Shown here piece by piece: positions 33,973 to 42,342 of a DNA stretch of 64,000 nt. The notes below the pieces were generated by a model, which did no database searches, was not told the DNA's origin, and saw nothing but the letters and a program-made list of their open reading frames with translations. The position numbers and the translations under genes were made by a program. Source of the DNA: Danxiaibacter flavus (GTDB lineage Bacteria > Bacteroidota > Bacteroidia > Chitinophagales > Chitinophagaceae); assembly GCF_041060425.1 (NCBI RefSeq), contig NZ_JAULBC010000002.1, positions 434,001 to 498,000 of the forward strand, in the 5' to 3' direction. Within the stretch, counting starts at the first letter, position 1. The number at the start of each line of letters is the position of its first letter.

Positions 33973-35070
33973 CTATTTCAAGATCGCCTTTAGTTTATTT
34001 ATTAGTTCTTCTCCACGTAAGTTCTTCCCGATAATCATTCCATCAGGATCAATCAGCATATTGAATGGTATTGACTGCACATGATATAATCTTGCAGCTT
34101 CATTGTTCCAGTATTGCAGGTCGCTTACGTGTGTCCAGCTCAACTTATCTGCTTTTATAGCCTGCAACCAATTATCTTTTTGCTGGTCGAGTGATACACC
34201 AAGCACTGTAAAATTCTTCTCTTTGAACTCATTATATGCCGCAACTACAGTAGGGTTTTCTCTCCTGCACGGACCGCACCAGCTTGCCCAGAAATCTACG
34301 AGCACATATTTACCCTTAAACTGCGAAAGAGATACAGGTTTGCCATTTACATCATTCTGCGTAAAATCAAGCGCCTTTGTGCCTACTGCCCCAATCTTAT
34401 CACTATTTAATGCCTCCTGTAAATTTTTGGCGTATTTGTTTTCCTGCGCTACAGGTCCAAGGCTGGTCAGCCTGCTTTCAAAAATTTTTGCATCCTTGTT
34501 GGGATCTGTATCATATGCGTAAGCCAATAATAAAGCAGACACCGGTGAATTTTTCTTTTGAGCTATAAAGCGGTCGATAGCTCCCTGCCAGATGCCGTAG
34601 GATGTATTCAGCATTATTGCCAAAGAATCTCTTGATGCTGTGCTGGTTGCCTGTTGCAGCGAATTTCTGTAATAGCCCACATAGTCATTCAACGGCCTGA
34701 CATACTGCAAAAAATCCTCATAATCTTTTTGGGAAGCAGATCCGGATATTTTAGTCGAAGGCCAGTCGCTTACATCAGAAGTAATATCTATATTATCACT
34801 ACCTATAAACAATACCAGCCGTTGATTTACGGACGGAAGATGCAGAAAGCGGCTGTCCACATCGTCAACTTTTCCTTTAAGCACAAAAGTGCCGCCTTTT
34901 ACGCTGGTTGAAGCAAGCGTATCCTGCTCGTTGAGTGATGATAGATATACCTGCGCATTTTCAGCAAGACCTTTTATTTTCCCTGTTATGGTAAAATTCT
35001 TTGGATTGCCATGTGATTGGGCAAGCAATAAAACGGGAAACAAGGCTGCAGCTAAACCGGTTAACTTCAT
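33973..35070 (-). CDS. Periplasmic TlpA/ResA-like thiol-disulfide protein with DUF4369-like domain
   Basis: 365 residues. The signal peptide ends in LLLAQ. An N-terminal DUF4369-like beta-domain (FTITGKIKGLAENAQVYLSSL) and a helical linker are followed by the TlpA thioredoxin fold from about residue 230, with WASWCGPCRRENP and the cis-Pro in QSIPFNMLIDPDG. It would reduce or exchange disulfides in the periplasm. It is the last gene of the leftward his block, 6 bp after hisIE, and ends before a bidirectional terminator. No metabolic link to histidine is evident. Confidence 0.9.
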   Translation of the reverse strand: MKLTGLAAALFPVLLLAQSHGNPKNFTITGKIKGLAENAQVYLSSLNEQDTLASTSVKGGTFVLKGKVDDVDSRFLHLPSVNQRLVLFIGSDNIDITSDVSDWPSTKISGSASQKDYEDFLQYVRPLNDYVGYYRNSLQQATSTASRDSLAIMLNTSYGIWQGAIDRFIAQKKNSPVSALLLAYAYDTDPNKDAKIFESRLTSLGPVAQENKYAKNLQEALNSDKIGAVGTKALDFTQNDVNGKPVSLSQFKGKYVLVDFWASWCGPCRRENPTVVAAYNEFKEKNFTVLGVSLDQQKDNWLQAIKADKLSWTHVSDLQYWNNEAARLYHVQSIPFNMLIDPDGMIIGKNLRGEELINKLKAILK

Positions 35071-35076
35071 AGGTCT

Positions 35077-35673
35077 TTATTTTGAATGACGTTGTTTTAA
35101 CACATCAATTACTGATTGCAAATTATAGCCTTTAGCGTTAAGTAAAAGTAAATAGTGAAACAACAGATCTGCCGCCTCATTCAGAAACAGATCCTCGTTA
35201 TTATCTTTTGCTTCAATCACCAGCTCCACAGCTTCCTCACCCACTTTCTGTGCCACTTTATTAATGCCTTTCGACATAAGCCTGGCTACGTAAGATTCTT
35301 CCGGAGACGATTGCCTTCTCAGTTTGATAATATCTTCAAGATACAACAGAAAGTTGTCACTGTGATTTTTCTCGCTCCAGCAAGTATCTGCGCCGGTGTG
35401 GCAAACCGGGCCTAAGGGATGTGCCTTTATGAGGAATGTATCATTGTCACAATCAAGAAAAATGGACTTCAATTTTAAAAAGTTACCACTCTCCTCGCCT
35501 TTCGTCCATAAACGATTTTTACTGCGGCTGTAAAAAGTAACATTTCCTGTTTGTTCTGTTTTATGCAACGCTTCTTCATTCATAAAACCGAGCATCAGCA
35601 CTTTGCTGGTGTCATAGTCCTGCACTATTGCCGGGACAAGGCCATCCTGGTATTTTGTAAAGTCCGCTTTCAT
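35077..35673 (-). CDS. hisI: Bifunctional phosphoribosyl-AMP cyclohydrolase / phosphoribosyl-ATP pyrophosphatase
   Basis: 198 residues. The HisI cyclohydrolase half (1-105) has SRSKNRLWTKGEESGN, the metal-binding DCDNDT and the cysteine motif GPVCHTGADTCW. The HisE pyrophosphohydrolase half (about 108-195) has SYVARLMSKGINKVAQKVGEEAVELVIEA. The fused HisIE form is usual in Bacteroidota. It catalyses steps 2 and 3 of histidine synthesis. Confidence 0.95.
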   Translation of the reverse strand: MKADFTKYQDGLVPAIVQDYDTSKVLMLGFMNEEALHKTEQTGNVTFYSRSKNRLWTKGEESGNFLKLKSIFLDCDNDTFLIKAHPLGPVCHTGADTCWSEKNHSDNFLLYLEDIIKLRRQSSPEESYVARLMSKGINKVAQKVGEEAVELVIEAKDNNEDLFLNEAADLLFHYLLLLNAKGYNLQSVIDVLKQRHSK

Positions 35674-35707
35674 ATTATTTATATCCGCGATAAATTGTTG
35701 CTGTATT

Positions 35708-35956
35708 TTAATTATTTGCGTGCTGATTCTCTCCTGACTGATGTTTTTTTGCTGCCAGTTGCTTCATCAGATCTTCCTGTTTTTGTTGCAATCTTTCCCG
35801 CCGCTGTTCTTCTTTCTCCCGTCTCTTTCTGTTCACTACGTAAAACAGGTAAAAAGATAATACTACCAAAAATAAGGTCAGTAGCAACATACCATCAGTT
35901 TTTATTATTTGAAACCCGGTTGCATTGCTGCCATTCACTTCATTAAATAGGAACAT
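35708..35956 (-). CDS. Small single-pass membrane protein
   Basis: 82 residues from the ATG at 35956 (nine more if the start is 35983). One membrane helix (GMLLLTLFLVVLSFYLFYVV) is followed at once by a highly charged, probably helical tail (NRKRREKEEQRRERLQQKQE). It sits between hisF and hisIE with short spacers and reads in the same direction. I recognise no family. The combination of one helix and a coiled tail, in step with the operon, suggests a real gene. Confidence 0.55.
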   Translation of the reverse strand: MFLFNEVNGSNATGFQIIKTDGMLLLTLFLVVLSFYLFYVVNRKRREKEEQRRERLQQKQEDLMKQLAAKKHQSGENQHANN

Positions 35957-36013
35957 GACAGAGGAAATTCCGCAAGTCTGCACCTTTCACTATTCACCAT
36001 TGACCATTCACTT

Positions 36014-36772
36014 CTAAACCCTCACTTCAATGTTCTTGTCCTTCAAATATGCTTTCAGATCCGGTATAGCAATTTCTTTAAAGTGAAAAATGCTGGCTGC
36101 CAGTGCCGCATCCGCCATTCCTTTCTCAAAAGCGTCGATGAAATGGTCCATCGTACCACCTCCGCCGCTGGCTATAACAGGAACCGGCAATTGCGTTGCC
36201 AAAGTTCGGGTAATATCCAATGCAAAACCCTGTTTTGTTCCGTCGTGGTTCATCGAGGTAAGCAAAATCTCCCCCGCGCCATTATCCACGCCTTTTTTGG
36301 CCCAATCCAGGCATTTCATGTCCGTCTTGGTTCTTCCGCCATTCAGATAAACATACCATTCGCCGTCTTCTTCCTGTCTTGTGTCTATGGCAAGCACCAC
36401 ACACTGGCTGCCAAATTCTTTTTCCAGCTCGACAATCAACTCCGGACGTTTAAATGCCGCTGTATTTACAGAAATTTTGTCGGCCCCGTTTTGCAAAAGA
36501 ACGCTTACATCATCTACGCTGCTAATACCGCCACCTACTGTAAAAGGAATATTTACATGATGCGCAATTCTGTTCACCAGTTCACTAAGCGTTTTGCGCT
36601 TTTCCACTGTGGCTGTAATATCCAAAAAAACCAGTTCGTCGGCGCCTTCCTTGGCATACAATGCACCCAGTTCAACCGGGTCGCCGGCATCACGAAGATC
36701 AACAAAGTTGGTTCCTTTTACTGTTCTCCCATCCTTGATATCGAGGCATGGGATGATTCGTTTTGTTAGCAT
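36014..36772 (-). CDS. hisF: Imidazole glycerol phosphate synthase cyclase subunit
   Basis: 252 residues forming a TIM barrel. Catalytic Asp11 is in IIPCLDIKDGRTVKG. The second Asp is in VVLAIDTRQE, and phosphate-binding loops include VGGGISSVDD and ASGGGGTMDHF. It pairs with HisH to convert PRFAR and ammonia to imidazole glycerol phosphate and AICAR. It is separated from hisA by a toxin-antitoxin pair. Confidence 0.97.
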   Translation of the reverse strand: MLTKRIIPCLDIKDGRTVKGTNFVDLRDAGDPVELGALYAKEGADELVFLDITATVEKRKTLSELVNRIAHHVNIPFTVGGGISSVDDVSVLLQNGADKISVNTAAFKRPELIVELEKEFGSQCVVLAIDTRQEEDGEWYVYLNGGRTKTDMKCLDWAKKGVDNGAGEILLTSMNHDGTKQGFALDITRTLATQLPVPVIASGGGGTMDHFIDAFEKGMADAALAASIFHFKEIAIPDLKAYLKDKNIEVRV

Positions 36773-36861
36773 ATTTTTACTGATTCAAAAGTCAAGATTC
36801 AAAACTTTACTATTGGCTATAGGTGTATTCAATATTTTTAGCAGGCAGGCACTTGTAATTG

Positions 36862-37278
36862 CTAGATTCCGAATTTATTTACAAACTCTTCAGCTGTCAG
36901 CACTCCGATTGAGGAAGTTTTATAATCCTTCTTGTTCCTTGTTATGATATAATTCAGCCCAACTACATTTAAAGCGGTAAAGTATTGTACCGCATCTTCA
37001 AAATCAGAAAATTCACTTTCCATTGCCAGCAACAAATCCTTATGATGGGTTGCTGGTACCGACACAAAATTTAAAAGCTTTCTAATAATTCGCTTCGCTT
37101 CAACTTTAGTTTTTTGCTGATTTACCAGATAGTAAATATTGATCACATTACTTGCTGAGGTCACACCTTCTATTCTTCCCTGTTCGCATTCTAAAAGCAA
37201 GGATTCCGCGGCATCGGCAAATTTTTCTCTATCTAGAAAAAGGTCAAGAAAAATGTTTGTGTCGATAAAAACTTTCAC
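36862..37278 (-). CDS. PIN-domain toxin (VapC-like ribonuclease)
   Basis: 138 residues forming a single PIN domain. Acidic metal ligands are seen at Asp6 (VFIDTNIFLD), Glu94/Asp95 (FSDFEDAVQY) and Asp118 (TRNKKDY). VapC-type proteins cleave specific tRNA or rRNA sites unless neutralised. The start is 1 bp after the stop of the upstream antitoxin, so the two are translationally coupled. The pair sits between hisA and hisF, in the same orientation as the his genes. Confidence 0.9.
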   Translation of the reverse strand: MKVFIDTNIFLDLFLDREKFADAAESLLLECEQGRIEGVTSASNVINIYYLVNQQKTKVEAKRIIRKLLNFVSVPATHHKDLLLAMESEFSDFEDAVQYFTALNVVGLNYIITRNKKDYKTSSIGVLTAEEFVNKFGI

Positions 37279-37279
37279 C

Positions 37280-37525
37280 TTATAAATATTTTTTTGTCAA
37301 CCGGTCTACTTTTTGAGCTTTCCAATCTTCACCGGCATTAACATCCTTCAATATTCCTCTTAAACTGCGAACATCACTCTTTGTAGATGGAGGCGTGCGC
37401 TTAAACTCCTGTGATAGAAACTTTTCTACCATTTTCGACAGGTTTATATGTTTATCCAGCTTTGAAAGCCTGTTGATTTCATCCATTAGCGATGAATCAA
37501 TTGATAATGTTAACTTGGATTTCAT
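37280..37525 (-). CDS. Antitoxin of the PIN toxin (DUF6364 / ribbon-helix-helix-like)
   Basis: 81 residues. A short beta-strand KLTLSIDSSLMDEI is followed by helices and KMVEKFLSQEF, which fits a ribbon-helix-helix DNA-binding antitoxin such as the DUF6364 group. The charged C-terminal 35 residues (SDVRSLRGILKDV and beyond) would wrap around the toxin. Two matching palindromes lie directly upstream and are probable autoregulatory operators. Confidence 0.85.
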   Translation of the reverse strand: MKSKLTLSIDSSLMDEINRLSKLDKHINLSKMVEKFLSQEFKRTPPSTKSDVRSLRGILKDVNAGEDWKAQKVDRLTKKYL

Positions 37526-37533
37526 ACCTCAGA

Positions 37534-37574
37534 TTTATACGTATAAAGATAAGCAAAAACAGAAATATACGTAT
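37534..37574 (-). promoter_or_regulatory. Twin palindromic operator of the toxin-antitoxin operon
   Basis: TTTATACGTATAAA at 37534-37547 is a perfect 14-bp palindrome starting 9 bp from the antitoxin ATG. ATACGTAT at 37567-37574 repeats its core, and the centres are exactly 30 bp apart (about three helical turns), fitting cooperative binding of two antitoxin dimers. Confidence 0.65.
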
Positions 37575-37623
37575 CATTTAACACAAACATAGCGCCCTGA
37601 CTGTACAAGTGGTAGTTACTGTC

Positions 37624-38340
37624 TTAAATTTCAAATTTCAAATCCTTAATTGAAATTCGCCCCTCATATATTGCTTTTCCTACAATTGCTCCACTACATC
37701 CAATATTTTGGAGTTCATCCAGATCCTCCATACTGCTTACACCGCCACTGGCAATGAAATGCAGTTCAGGGAATTTGCTGATGATATTTTTATAGAGATC
37801 AATACTTGGGCCTTCCAATTTTCCATCTTTACTTACATCTGTGCAGAAAATTTGCTGAACGCCGTGCTGAATGTACTTTTCTATGAAATCGTAGATCCAG
37901 ACATCGGTTGTCTCTAACCAACCACCTATCGCAATTTTTTCGTCTTTAACATCTGCACCGAGTAAAAACTTTTCAGCACCAAATTGTTGTAACCAGAGGA
38001 CAAAGGTAGCTTCGTCTTTCACAGCGATACTCCCTACAGTAGCTAACGCCGCACCGGATTCAAAAACTATCTGCACATCTTTCTCCTGCTTTATACCTCC
38101 GCCAAAATCTATTACAAGTGATGTTTTTGAGGCAATAGTTTCCAGCACTTTCCAGTTCTTAACGGAGCCTGCCTTTGCGCCATCGAGGTCCACAAGATGG
38201 AGTCTTGTCAATCCCACGCCTTCAAACTGCTTGGCAACTTCCAGCGGATGTTCGTTATAAATTGTTTTTTGCGAATAATCACCCTGTGTAAGGCGAACGC
38301 ATTTTCCTTCAATAATATCAATTGCCGGAATAATCTGCAT
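37624..38340 (-). CDS. hisA: ProFAR isomerase
   Basis: 238 residues forming a TIM barrel. Catalytic Asp8 is in IIPAIDIIEGKCVRLTQGDY, and the second Asp is in IFCTDVSKDGKLEGPS. Phosphate-binding glycines are in IDFGGGIKQEKD and IASGGVSSMEDL. It isomerises ProFAR to PRFAR, the substrate of HisF-HisH. The start lies 2 bp after a GNAT gene. Confidence 0.97.
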   Translation of the reverse strand: MQIIPAIDIIEGKCVRLTQGDYSQKTIYNEHPLEVAKQFEGVGLTRLHLVDLDGAKAGSVKNWKVLETIASKTSLVIDFGGGIKQEKDVQIVFESGAALATVGSIAVKDEATFVLWLQQFGAEKFLLGADVKDEKIAIGGWLETTDVWIYDFIEKYIQHGVQQIFCTDVSKDGKLEGPSIDLYKNIISKFPELHFIASGGVSSMEDLDELQNIGCSGAIVGKAIYEGRISIKDLKFEI

Positions 38341-38342
38341 GA

Positions 38343-38747
38343 TTATAATTGTTTTTCCATTTTAATAAGCTCGTGTCCCTTTGCAAGCCATGTGTCGCCG
38401 GTTGCTTTCATGCCAAATTTCTCATAGAACTTCGTCGCTGATGTTCGCGCATTACACCAAACTTTGATGCATTGCATCTGATCTGCAACATCCATAACAT
38501 ACTTCAACAAGGTAGTACCGTAACCTTTGTTTTGCATCGCCGCGCGGGTTGCAAACTTTCTGAACTGTAATTCATTATTCGTCACAAACACTGAAACAAC
38601 GCTGACAAGATCATCGCCATCATACAGCCCTAAATGATTACCCGATTCATCATCCGGGAGTTTTACCCCGTCAATTGACAATTCTGGGTACATCACTTCT
38701 CTTCGCAGTTCCCAAACATCTTTCAAAGGCACGGCAGCTATTGTCAT
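38343..38747 (-). CDS. GNAT-family N-acetyltransferase inside the his operon
   Basis: 134 residues. The acetyl-CoA-binding P-loop is QNKGYGTTLL, preceded by the strand LQFRKFATRAAM, and followed by KVWCNARTSATKFYEKFGM. It is tightly packed between hisH (3 bp) and hisA (2 bp) and so is co-transcribed with histidine genes. The substrate is unknown; nothing in the sequence ties it to a histidine intermediate. Confidence 0.88.
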   Translation of the reverse strand: MTIAAVPLKDVWELRREVMYPELSIDGVKLPDDESGNHLGLYDGDDLVSVVSVFVTNNELQFRKFATRAAMQNKGYGTTLLKYVMDVADQMQCIKVWCNARTSATKFYEKFGMKATGDTWLAKGHELIKMEKQL

Positions 38748-38750
38748 TGA

Positions 38751-39341
38751 CTAGATATTGGTACAAAAATTCTTAATGATCTGTTCACCAACAGTGGCGC
38801 TTTTTTCAGGGTGAAACTGCACTCCGTAAAAATTGTCCTTATGCAGCGCTGAACTGTATGGCTGAATATAATTGGTCGTTCCAATGGTGTGTTCACCAAG
38901 AGAAGCGGCATAACCATGTACAAAGTAGCAATAGCTTTCTTCGGCAACATTTGAGAAGAGCGGAGACTTGAGGTCATAAATATTGTTCCACCCAATTTGC
39001 GGTACTTTCTCTCCGTTTTGCGGAACAAATTTTCTTACTTGTTCATCAAATATTCCGAGGCAATCTGTATTGTTTTCTTCACTGTACTTACACATCAACT
39101 GCATGCCAAGGCAAATGCCTAGTACGGGCTGCTGCAAGCTTTTAATCAACGTGTCCAGTCCCCGTTCTTTCAGGTATTTCATGGCGCTGCTGGCTTCACC
39201 AACTCCCGGGAAAATCACCTTATCCGCTTCCCTGATCAACTGGTGGTCATCTGTAACAACAGCCTCCATTCCAATCCTTTCCAAAGCATACAAAACCGAC
39301 TGTATATTCCCGGCATTATATTTTATGATTGTAAGTTTCAT
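38751..39341 (-). CDS. hisH: Imidazole glycerol phosphate synthase glutaminase subunit
   Basis: 196 residues forming a class I glutamine amidotransferase. The nucleophile Cys is in LGICLGMQLM, and the His-Glu pair is in GVQFHPEKS. The N-terminal IIKYNAGNIQSV is typical of HisH. It supplies ammonia to HisF. It is the first his gene of the leftward block, with tRNA-Gly on the other strand 40 bp upstream. Confidence 0.97.
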   Translation of the reverse strand: MKLTIIKYNAGNIQSVLYALERIGMEAVVTDDHQLIREADKVIFPGVGEASSAMKYLKERGLDTLIKSLQQPVLGICLGMQLMCKYSEENNTDCLGIFDEQVRKFVPQNGEKVPQIGWNNIYDLKSPLFSNVAEESYCYFVHGYAASLGEHTIGTTNYIQPYSSALHKDNFYGVQFHPEKSATVGEQIIKNFCTNI

Positions 39342-39382
39342 TTTTGTATATTCAACATGTTAATCATTCATTTTTTTCAAAA

Positions 39383-39455
39383 GCGGCGGTAGTTCAGTTG
39401 GTAGAACATTTGCTTCCCAAGCAAAGGGTCGCCGGTTCGAACCCGGTTCGCCGCT
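39383..39455 (+). tRNA. tRNA-Gly (CCC)
   Basis: 73 nt. The acceptor stem is GCGGCGG with TCGCCGC and discriminator T. The D arm contains AGTTCAGTTGGTAGA. The anticodon stem TTTGC/GCAAA encloses TTCCCAA (anticodon CCC). The T arm is GCCGGTTCGAACCCGG. CCA is not encoded. Confidence 0.95.
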
Positions 39456-39458
39456 CTG

Positions 39459-39744
39459 GGAGCTATCAGCTATCAGCTATTAGCTATCAGCTTTTTGTCC
39501 GCACCGGATGTTTTTCGTCTTATCCGGATCTGTCGCACCTGAGTACTTCGTACCTCGTAATTCGTACTTAGGAAGCTATCAGCCGTCAGCTATTAGCTAT
39601 CAGCCTCTGTCCTCACCAAAGCAATGTTTGCAATAAGTTAGTACTTTCACACCTGCGTACTTCATACCTCGTAGTTCGTACTTGAGGCGTCTTCACATCG
39701 TATATCGTACATCTAAAATCGTACATCTAACACCGTACATCGTC
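39459..39744. repeat. Mosaic of three intergenic repeat families between tRNA-Gly and trpA
   Basis: AGCTATCAGCTATTAGC units lie at 39461-39495 and 39572-39605. GTACTTCGTACCTCGTAATT-type units lie at 39541-39570 and 39657-39683. CATCGTATATCGTACATC-type units lie at 39694-39744. The first two alternate twice before the third, suggesting duplication of a composite block. No gene is present. Confidence 0.75.
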
Positions 39745-40515
39745 TCATCCCAACACAGCATGCAAAAACTCCTTCGTCGCAACCTTCACATTGCTGTTTT
39801 CGTTTAGCGCCTTTATGTACGCGCTGCCGATAATGGCGCCGTTCGCATGTTTGGCTGCAGATGCAAAAGTCTGTTTGTCTTTAATTCCAAAACCTACCAG
39901 CACAGGATTTTTGAGTTTTAAATTTTGCAGACGCTGCAGGTATTTTTCAACGAGGCCGAAATCTTTTTCATTACCGGTGGTTGATGAAGAAGAAACCGCG
40001 TAGAGAAATCCACTGCTTAATTCGTCAATTTGGCGAACCCTTTCTTCTGATGTCTCAGGCGTTACCAGGAAGATAAAATCCAGCCCGTATTTTTTTATTA
40101 TATCACCGTACTCTGTTTCAAATTCATATTGTGGAAGATCAGGCAATATCAAACCATCAACTCCTACTGCAGCCGCATCTGCGCAAAAACGTTCAAAGCC
40201 ATATTGTAATACAGGATTCATGTAACCCATTAAGATTACCGGGACATTAATTTCCTTACGGAAATCTTTCAGCTGTTTGAAAAGGTTGGCGATAGTCATG
40301 CCGTTCTTCAACGCAATTGATCCGCTTGCCTGTATTACCGGTCCATCAGCCAACGGATCGCTGTAAGGCATGCCAAGTTCAATAAGGTCGGCTCCGTTAT
40401 CCTGCAAGGCCCTCATCACTTCCAGCGTACTATCAAGTTTAGGGAAGCCGGCGGTGCAATAAACGTTCAGCACATTGCTGTTCTTATGTTTGAATATTTC
40501 CTGAATCCTGCTCAT
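39745..40515 (-). CDS. trpA: Tryptophan synthase alpha subunit
   Basis: 256 residues forming a TIM barrel. The catalytic Glu is in ADLIELGMPYSDPLADGP, the second acid is in GLILPDLPQYE, and the phosphate loops VGFGIKDK and IIGSAYIK are present. It cleaves indole-3-glycerol phosphate and passes indole to TrpB. It is the last trp gene of the block, 55 bp after a GNAT gene. Confidence 0.97.
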   Translation of the reverse strand: MSRIQEIFKHKNSNVLNVYCTAGFPKLDSTLEVMRALQDNGADLIELGMPYSDPLADGPVIQASGSIALKNGMTIANLFKQLKDFRKEINVPVILMGYMNPVLQYGFERFCADAAAVGVDGLILPDLPQYEFETEYGDIIKKYGLDFIFLVTPETSEERVRQIDELSSGFLYAVSSSSTTGNEKDFGLVEKYLQRLQNLKLKNPVLVGFGIKDKQTFASAAKHANGAIIGSAYIKALNENSNVKVATKEFLHAVLG

Positions 40516-40570
40516 AGTTTATTTTCTTAAGCTGCATTCTTTTTTGAAAAGCAGCGTTTTGTAATCTTCT

Positions 40571-41032
40571 TTACATGTTGTCAAAAGGCCTGCTCAAATA
40601 ATGTTTCACTTCATCCCCCTTTTCAATTATTTCTACAAAACCCAATCTCTTGTATAATTCAAGTGCCCGCGTGTTCAATCGCAGCACTTCAAGATCAGTT
40701 CTCTTACGTTGAAGATCTGCGGACGCCAGATAATCTTTGATCATTGACGTACCAATCGATTTACCCTGGTAATCCGGATGAATATAAAGGCTGCAGATAA
40801 AGATCTTTTCTTCGTCTTCCCTCACTTCGACCGTGCCTGCAGATTTATCCTCAACCTTAATAATAAAGGTATCTTCCGGACGATAGTTATCGCGATGAAA
40901 TGCCAATTGAAATTCCTCATCCCATCCCCAGATTGTTTCTACGTAGTGCCTCAAGACCAGCTTTTTCAACTGATAAAAAAACTGACTGTCTTCCTTTGTC
41001 GCCCTTTGTAATATATAGTTCTTCAATTGCAA
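40571..41032 (-). CDS. GNAT-family N-acetyltransferase between trpB and trpA
   Basis: 153 residues. The acetyl-CoA loop is HPDYQGKSIGTSMI, and LRLNTRALELYKRLGFVEI completes the fold. The strand IFICSLYI precedes the loop. It reads in the same direction as trpB (27 bp upstream) and trpA (55 bp downstream), so it should be on the trp transcript. The acceptor is unknown. Confidence 0.88.
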   Translation of the reverse strand: MQLKNYILQRATKEDSQFFYQLKKLVLRHYVETIWGWDEEFQLAFHRDNYRPEDTFIIKVEDKSAGTVEVREDEEKIFICSLYIHPDYQGKSIGTSMIKDYLASADLQRKRTDLEVLRLNTRALELYKRLGFVEIIEKGDEVKHYLSRPFDNM

Positions 41033-41059
41033 ATCTGATTCGAAACTTATCCCTAAATT

Positions 41060-42256
41060 TTATTCAGCGTCAACATATTTCATATACGTACTCATATCTT
41101 TATCGCCTCTTCCACTCAGGCACAATACCACTACATCTTTATCTGTAAGGTTAAGTTGATGTAATCCCGCCAGCGCATGTGATGATTCCAGTGCAGGAAT
41201 AATGCCTTCCTGTTTTGTAAGATTGAATGCGGCCTGCACAGATTCTTCATCTGTTGCACTTAAAAAGATGCCTCTGCCGCTATCAAACAAATGTGCATGT
41301 AATGGACCAATTCCGGGATAGTCCAGTCCTGCAGAAATGCTATGTGGTTCAACTACCTGGCCATCTTCTGTTTGCATTACAATGCTTTTGCTTCCATGCA
41401 AAACGCCTATAGAACCCAGCTTTGTTGTAGCTGCACTCATGCCGCTATCTACACCAAGACCGGCTGCTTCCACAGCCACCAGTTTTACTGAAGGTTCATC
41501 AAGAAAATGATAGAACGCGCCGGCAGCATTGCTTCCGCCACCAACACAAGCAATAACATGCGTAGGTAATTCACTTCCTGTTTTTTCTTTTAACTGCCAT
41601 CTGATTTCTTCACTGATAATGCTTTGAAAACGTGCAACCATATCCGGGTAAGGATGTGGACCTACCACACTTCCAATTACATAATGTGTATCTGTTGGAT
41701 TATTGATCCAGTCGCGGATTGCTTCATTTGTTGCATCCTTCAACGTCTGGCTGCCACTGGTCGCCGCAATTACTTTAGCACCAAGCATTTTCATTCTGGC
41801 TACGTTTGGCGCCTGTCTTTCTATATCAACGGCCCCCATGTAAACAATGCACTCCAATCCCATTAATGCACATACGGTAGCTGTTGCTACGCCATGCTGT
41901 CCGGCACCGGTTTCCGCAATAATTCTTTTCTTACCAAGGCGTTGCGCTAACAGTACCTGTCCTATAGCATTATTGATTTTGTGTGCGCCGGTATGATTAA
42001 GATCTTCTCTTTTTAAATAGATGGTTGTATTGAATTGCTTGCTAAGTCTTTCGGCAAGAAATAATGGAGAAGGTCTACCTACGTAATCTTTCAGCAGATT
42101 ATTATACTCTTTTTGAAAAGATGCTGAATAGATAATATCCATGTATTTAGAAACAAGTTCTTCTACATTACGGTGTAGCATTTCCGGAATATATGCCCCG
42201 CCGAATTTTCCATAATAACCTTTGTCATCCGGTTTTTGATATGATTGAATTGCCAT
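41060..42256 (-). CDS. trpB: Tryptophan synthase beta subunit
   Basis: 398 residues. The PLP lysine is in REDLNHTGAHKINNA, the catalytic Glu in ETGAGQHGVATAT, the PLP phosphate loop is CVGGGSNAAG and the C-terminal serine loop is LCLSGRGDKD. It joins indole and serine to give tryptophan in the complex with TrpA. It ends 27 bp before a GNAT gene that separates it from trpA. Confidence 0.97.
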   Translation of the reverse strand: MAIQSYQKPDDKGYYGKFGGAYIPEMLHRNVEELVSKYMDIIYSASFQKEYNNLLKDYVGRPSPLFLAERLSKQFNTTIYLKREDLNHTGAHKINNAIGQVLLAQRLGKKRIIAETGAGQHGVATATVCALMGLECIVYMGAVDIERQAPNVARMKMLGAKVIAATSGSQTLKDATNEAIRDWINNPTDTHYVIGSVVGPHPYPDMVARFQSIISEEIRWQLKEKTGSELPTHVIACVGGGSNAAGAFYHFLDEPSVKLVAVEAAGLGVDSGMSAATTKLGSIGVLHGSKSIVMQTEDGQVVEPHSISAGLDYPGIGPLHAHLFDSGRGIFLSATDEESVQAAFNLTKQEGIIPALESSHALAGLHQLNLTDKDVVVLCLSGRGDKDMSTYMKYVDAE

Positions 42257-42264
42257 AAAAGTTG

Positions 42265-42292
42265 TACGTTATAAGTTATACGTTGTACGTTT
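42265..42292. repeat. Short GTACGTTATAAGTTATACGTTGTACG repeat
   Basis: Imperfect tandem TTGTACGTTATAAG units in the 86-bp gap between a GNAT gene and trpB. They are related to the dispersed GTACGATGTAAG family, and an inverted relative lies at 50592-50610. Confidence 0.5.
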
Positions 42293-42342
42293 AAAATTGC
42301 CGGATGTGTTAAATTTCATCCAGTCAACATTTGTTCTGCTTT

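Noticed and set aside
39459..39744. Possible CRISPR array, because of regularly repeated short units
   Set aside because: The units are degenerate, in tandem or inverted pairs, with no unique spacers of constant length and no cas genes.
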